Below are positions 60,808 through 64,000 of a stretch of DNA of 64,000 bases, piece after piece; positions within the stretch are counted from its first letter, which is position 1, and each line of letters begins with the position of its first letter. Below the pieces are notes generated by a model, which was given only the letters and a program-made list of their open reading frames with translations, had not been told where the DNA came from and ran no database searches. This stretch comes from Halosolutus amylolyticus (GTDB taxonomy: Archaea > Halobacteriota > Halobacteria > Halobacteriales > Natrialbaceae): positions 1-64,000 of the forward strand of contig NZ_JALIQP010000006.1 of NCBI RefSeq assembly GCF_023566055.1, written 5' to 3'. The translations under genes and the position numbers were made by a program.

Positions 60808-61587
60808 TCAGAGTAGCCGGTCGACGTCGGCCAGCGACTCGAGCACGTAGTCGGGTTCGACGGACGACTCGTCGATCGTAGCCCGATCCGTCACGCCGGT
60901 CAGGACGACGGCCGTCGTCATGCCGGCCCGGTTCCCAAGCGCGATGTCGGTGTCGAGCCGATCGCCGACGACGAGGGTTCGTTCGGGGTCGGCGTCGAGC
61001 CGGTTCATCGCCGCGGCGGCGGCGATCGTGGAGGGTTTCCCGAGAATCGCGTCAGGTTCTCGCCCGGCGACGGCCTCCATCGCGGCGAGGATCGCCCCCG
61101 ACCCGGGAATCGATCCGTCCTCGACCGGGATGGTCGCGTCCGGGTCGGTCCCGTAGAACGGCACGTCGCCGTCGAGCGCCCGCAGGGCCTCCCAGAGCGT
61201 GTCGAACGAGAAGTCCGTGTCGAACGAGCCGACGACGACCTCGGCCGCGTCGGGATCCGCGGTGAGTTCGACCGCCGCCTCCTCGAGGATCGCCGCGAGC
61301 CGATCGCTCCCGACGAGGTAGACCCGGTCGCCGGGATGGGTGGTCGCGAGGTACTCCGCGGCGACGGTCGCGGACGTGAGGACTGACCCGGGGTCGACGT
61401 CGATTCCGTGGGGCTCGAGTTTCTCGCCGTACTGGTCGCTGCCGCGGGTCGGGTTGTTCGAGAAGAGGAGTCTGGCACAGCCCGCGTCGTCCAGCGCGTG
61501 CAACCCGTCGGTAACGTCCGGAACGAGTTCCTCGCCCCGGACGATCGTGCCGTCGACGTCGAGAATCGCCGCCTCGTACGCAGTCAT
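60808..61587 (-). CDS. HAD-superfamily hydrolase, NagD-like (HAD-IIA)
   Basis: A 259-residue phosphatase. The nucleophile motif is AILDVDGTIVRGEELVP, and motif III is LGKPSTIAA with the lysine. GDRLDTDIALGNRAGMTTAVVLTG is motif IV. LFSNNPTRGSDQYGEKLEPHGI marks the NagD-type cap group. Substrates may be sugar phosphates, nucleotides or 4-nitrophenyl-phosphate-like compounds. ATG 61587 is used; two residues upstream is an in-frame GTG. Confidence 0.9.
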   Translation of the reverse strand: MTAYEAAILDVDGTIVRGEELVPDVTDGLHALDDAGCARLLFSNNPTRGSDQYGEKLEPHGIDVDPGSVLTSATVAAEYLATTHPGDRVYLVGSDRLAAILEEAAVELTADPDAAEVVVGSFDTDFSFDTLWEALRALDGDVPFYGTDPDATIPVEDGSIPGSGAILAAMEAVAGREPDAILGKPSTIAAAAAMNRLDADPERTLVVGDRLDTDIALGNRAGMTTAVVLTGVTDRATIDESSVEPDYVLESLADVDRLL

Positions 61588-61648
61588 CGCCACCGGCTAC
61601 GGCTGGGCGCGGATTGAGTGTTTGGATGGCCGGCCTCCGGTGGACGGC

Positions 61649-62053
61649 TCACTCGCGACGCTCGAGCGATAGGTCGGCGGTCTCGATTCCCGCCGCTTCA
61701 GCCCGCTCGTTCGATTCGAGCAGCCGATCGAGTCGCGCCTCGAACTCGTCCTCGGAGAGATCGCCCGCGGCGTACCGCTCCTGGAGTCGCGTTACGGGAT
61801 CTCGACTGGAGCGGACCGAACTGTCGGCTTCGGTGACTGCCGTCTCGCGGTCCTGGTCCTCGCTCCCGGTGCCGGTTCGCGTCGTGAGATACCAGACGAG
61901 AACGACGCTGAGAACCATGAGAACCGTAAACGCGAGCGCGTACAGCGGCCCGGCGAACAGCAACGCCGCGATGATCAGGACGTCCGCCAGGACGAACTTG
62001 ATCGCGAAGATCTCCGTGAGGCTGTAATCCCGGCCACCCGACTCACTGCCCAT
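61649..62053 (-). CDS. membrane protein with C-terminal SHOCT domain
   Basis: A 134-residue protein. Two hydrophobic segments (FVLADVLIIAALLFAGPLYA and the following LMVLSVVLVWYL) anchor it in the membrane. After a polar linker, VTRLQERYAAGDLSEDEFEARLDRLL is a SHOCT domain, a short module that binds nucleic acid or oligomerises. Haloarchaea have many such proteins, with unknown functions. Confidence 0.85.
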   Translation of the reverse strand: MGSESGGRDYSLTEIFAIKFVLADVLIIAALLFAGPLYALAFTVLMVLSVVLVWYLTTRTGTGSEDQDRETAVTEADSSVRSSRDPVTRLQERYAAGDLSEDEFEARLDRLLESNERAEAAGIETADLSLERRE

Positions 62054-62226
62054 ACGTGTATTCAGCGCGTCGACAGGAATAACTGTAGGGGAACCCCGGC
62101 AAATCGATCACCGTGTGGCGGTCGGCGTGCACCGATCGGCGTGCCCCGACAGCCGTACGTCGATCGAGTCGGCGACCGTCGAACGCGGTGGGAATTCTTA
62201 TCCCGCGACCCGCTCTACCACGGGGT

Positions 62227-62697
62227 ATGGGACTCGAGGTCGAAGCCCCCGCGCCGCCGGAACTGGAGTTCGTCGATCCGAACGAGTACGACGACGCGAC
62301 GATCAGCGCCGACGGGACCGACGAGATCGATTACCGCCGGGAGGAACTCCAGGAGTTCCTCGAGGAGGGCGCCTGGGAGGAAGCGTTCGACGAGTGGGTG
62401 GCGGACACCGATCTCGAGGAGCGGGAGTACGAGATCGCCCGCGACCTCGACCTCTTCGCGGAGTTCGACTTCTTCTGGGACGACTTCGCCGATCGGGTCG
62501 GCTACCACGCCCCGGGTATTCCCGAGGACTGGCAGGCCCGCGAGTACCACCCGGAACTGGACACGTGGGGCACGGTCTCCGCGATCAACGCCGAACTCAC
62601 CGAGTTCGGCCAGATCGTCTCCGTCGTCCTCAAGGAAGAGTACATCACCTGGGAAGCCGAGTACGAACCGCCGGAGGACCTGCCGGACTTCGACTGA
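62227..62697 (+). CDS. acidic haloarchaeal conserved protein
   Basis: A 156-residue soluble, strongly acidic protein. It starts MGLEVEAPAPPELEFVDPN, continues through REELQEFLEEGAWEEAFDEW, FAEFDFFWDDFADRVGYH and ITWEAEYEPPEDLPDFD. Aromatic and acidic residues dominate, with no visible catalytic or binding motif. The start at ATG 62227 follows the haloarchaeal pattern and has AT-rich sequence ~25 nt upstream (ATTCTTATCC, about 62195-62204). I do not recognise a family. Confidence 0.72.
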   Translation: MGLEVEAPAPPELEFVDPNEYDDATISADGTDEIDYRREELQEFLEEGAWEEAFDEWVADTDLEEREYEIARDLDLFAEFDFFWDDFADRVGYHAPGIPEDWQAREYHPELDTWGTVSAINAELTEFGQIVSVVLKEEYITWEAEYEPPEDLPDFD

Positions 62698-62721
62698 TCG
62701 CGGCGCGACGCCGCCGTCGCA

Positions 62722-62862
62722 CTATTCGCGCGGGACGGCGATATTTTGCAGTTGCACCTCGCAACGCGGGCAGGTTCTCGGCGTGGCCGACGTCGATCGG
62801 TACGTGCAGGTCGGACATTCGAAGGTCGGTCGACCGGCTGTGAATGGGTCCGTGTATCCCAT
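62722..62862 (-). CDS. small rubrerythrin-like zinc-ribbon protein (46 residues)
   Basis: This 46-residue protein has two CxxC knuckles, ECPTCTYR and TCPRCEVQ, separated by 12 residues, then QLQNIAVPRE. This pattern is shared by small haloarchaeal rubrerythrin-like zinc-ribbon proteins, which may bind Zn or Fe. A TATA-like CGCTTATGC lies about 28 nt before the ATG at 62862, so the mRNA should be leaderless. The reading frame can be extended upstream but the ATG used gives the family start. Confidence 0.8.
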   Translation of the reverse strand: MGYTDPFTAGRPTFECPTCTYRSTSATPRTCPRCEVQLQNIAVPRE

Positions 62863-62972
62863 AGTGGAGGGAGAACCGTTCCCGAGCATAAGCGTTGCCC
62901 CAACGCGGTAGTCGACCGTCCAAAAATAGAACGTAGAGGTAGTTACAGAATCGTAATTGGACGATAGTCCAA

Positions 62973-63536
62973 TTACTCTTCCTTCCTGACCGCCACGATC
63001 GCGAACGTCTCCGGTCGGTCCATCGCAGTCTCGATCTCGAAGCCGGCCGTCTCGAGCTGGTCGACGACGTCGTCGGGGCCGAACCGTTCGTCGAGCGGCG
63101 GTCCGCTCTCCTCGGTGCCGGTCGCAGACCAGTCGACAGTGACGAGTCGACCGCCCGGGCGAAGCACCCGCGCGAGTTCCTCGAACGCCTCGTCCGAGGC
63201 GTACTCGTGGTGGGTCATGTTCGAGTACGCGGCGTCGAGGTGGTCGTTCGCGAACGGCAGCGAGGAGACCTCGGTCGTGACGAATTCGACGTTCTCCGGC
63301 GCGCCTTTCTCCCGGTAGCGATCGTGCATCGCCGACTGGACGTCGACGGCGTAGATCGTCTCGACGAACGGCGCGACGTCGTCGGTGTAGAACCCGGTTC
63401 CCGACCCGAGGTCCGCGACGACGTCGTCCTCGGTCGTCGCGAGCATCGCCACGAGTTCCTCGCGCGAGCAGTACCGGTACCGGGACGGGTCCTCGAGCGC
63501 GTCGGCGCGTTCGATCGGGAAGGTATGAAAGCCCAT
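62973..63536 (-). CDS. class I SAM-dependent methyltransferase
   Basis: A 187-residue methyltransferase. VADLGSGTGFYTDDVAPFV is motif I, TIYAVDVQSAMHDRYR the acidic strand, and AAYSNMTHHEYA with the following RVLRPGGRLVTVDW the later motifs. The substrate is unknown. ATG 63536. Confidence 0.88.
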   Translation of the reverse strand: MGFHTFPIERADALEDPSRYRYCSREELVAMLATTEDDVVADLGSGTGFYTDDVAPFVETIYAVDVQSAMHDRYREKGAPENVEFVTTEVSSLPFANDHLDAAYSNMTHHEYASDEAFEELARVLRPGGRLVTVDWSATGTEESGPPLDERFGPDDVVDQLETAGFEIETAMDRPETFAIVAVRKEE

Positions 63537-63624
63537 TGCCGGCGCTTGGGGACGAGGATACTTCCACCTTTCTCGACGGCTCTACGTCGGATCGCGTACG
63601 GTCGCGGTTCTCGCCGTCACACAC

Positions 63625-63796
63625 GCGGTTCTCGGCCTTCGCCTCCGAACCGCGCAATCGTTGGATCGCGGTTCTCGGCCTTCGCCTCCGAACCGCGCAA
63701 TCGTTGGATCGCGGTTCTCGGCCTTCGCCTCCGAACCGCGCAATCGTTGGATCGCGGTTCTCGGCCTTCGCCTCCGAACCGCGCAATCGCTGGATT
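63625..63796. repeat. 43-bp tandem repeat, four copies
   Basis: Copies start at 63625, 63668, 63711 and 63754, with no spacers and little variation (the last changes one base near its end). Each unit carries a 7-bp inverted repeat, GCGGTTC and GAACCGC, around a 15-nt loop. The period is not a multiple of three, so it is not a coding repeat. It lies between the divergent methyltransferase and MFS genes. A partial related sequence is visible at 63603-63613. Confidence 0.9.
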
Positions 63797-63833
63797 CTCG
63801 GCTGCGCGTTCCCTGACACCGAGACGAACGTCC

Positions 63834-64000
63834 ATGGCGGTTCCCGAGTCGGTCCGGCGGTACGCCCACCTCGACGTCCTGGTCCTGACCGCGTCGATCT
63901 GGTTTCTCGCGAAGTTCGTCCGGTACGCCTTCCCGCCGCTGTTCGGTCCCTTCCAGGACAGCTACGGCGTCTCGAACGCGACGCTCGGGACTGCCTTTAC
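63834..64000 (+). CDS. MFS transporter, truncated by the window end
   Basis: Only the first ~55 residues are in view: MAVPESVRRYAHLDVLVLTA, a hydrophobic helix, then FPPLFGPFQDSYGVSNATLG. The first helix followed by an amphipathic loop is typical of the major facilitator superfamily. ATG 63834 is chosen as the only start after the tandem repeat. The substrate is unknown. Confidence 0.68.
   Translation, partial: MAVPESVRRYAHLDVLVLTASIWFLAKFVRYAFPPLFGPFQDSYGVSNATLGTAF

Noticed and set aside
63625-63796. Possible CRISPR array
   Set aside because: Repeats are contiguous with no unique spacers, and no cas genes are in the window.
1-64000. tRNA, 7S RNA and RNase P RNA genes
   Set aside because: I looked for T-loop and typical RNA core motifs in the larger intergenic gaps and found no convincing candidate. 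A covariance-model search would be decisive.

Overview
The window is a 64-kb chromosomal piece of a halophilic archaeon. It is GC-rich, and the proteins are strongly acidic. Many genes have an archaeal TATA box about 25-30 nt before the start codon, so their mRNAs are probably leaderless. Typical haloarchaeal genes are present: DpsA, archaeal-type MAT, PyrB-PyrI, a Bat/DmsR-type HTH regulator, twin-arginine (Tat) lipoproteins and small haloarchaea-specific proteins. Gene content and the short palindromic mobile elements suggest the Natrialbales, but that placement is inference.

Layout. Positions 1-37 are the 5' end of a 16S rRNA on the minus strand, with its leader and a core promoter near 243-266. 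A Tat-exported beta-helix protein follows (918-2537), then a small winged-helix regulator behind a perfect palindrome (2886-3233). Positions 3422-14071 form an anaerobic-respiration region. It holds an Mrp-like P-loop protein, a type II molybdoenzyme with its four-cluster Fe-S subunit, a TorD chaperone, MobB, a WtpA/ModA-type binding lipoprotein with its permease, and a Bat/DmsR-type regulator. These genes supply molybdate or tungstate, cofactor, chaperone, enzyme and regulation together. The ABC ATPase and any membrane anchor are missing. Positions 14252-38000 are mostly metabolic and housekeeping genes: enoyl-CoA hydratase, PRC-barrel protein, pyrI-pyrB, a KaiC-like pseudo-ATPase, an FKBP isomerase, CYTH protein, MAT, an MFS exporter, a DapA-family aldolase, ThiI, cysteine synthase, an amino-acid dehydrogenase, thioredoxin-like proteins and aconitase.

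Positions 38221-41080 hold three tandem paralogs of a Tat-exported protein I do not recognise. Each has the same promoter and leader, with a small hairpin at the predicted mRNA 5' end. After them come hdr-thyA, a VapBC pair with a perfect 18-bp palindrome at its start, purD, a CPA2 antiporter with two universal-stress domains, an aminotransferase, a DUF4010 membrane protein, an aldehyde dehydrogenase, dpsA, and a 55-residue protein with a canonical iron box in its promoter. purM, an M50 protease overlapping a TraB-family gene, a hotdog thioesterase, an S66 peptidase, an EamA transporter, a cytidylate-kinase-like protein without the Walker A lysine, a HAD phosphatase and several small haloarchaeal proteins fill the rest. 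The window ends in a truncated MFS gene just after four copies of a 43-bp tandem repeat.

Repeats are the most distinctive non-coding feature. Two 88-bp palindromic elements begin within or directly at the stop codons of metK and vapC, in the same orientation relative to the gene. Three copies of an 84-bp MITE-like hairpin lie at about 24.06, 39.99 and 49.75 kb; two of them show compensatory changes in their terminal arms. I saw no tRNA gene, CRISPR array, full insertion sequence or prophage.
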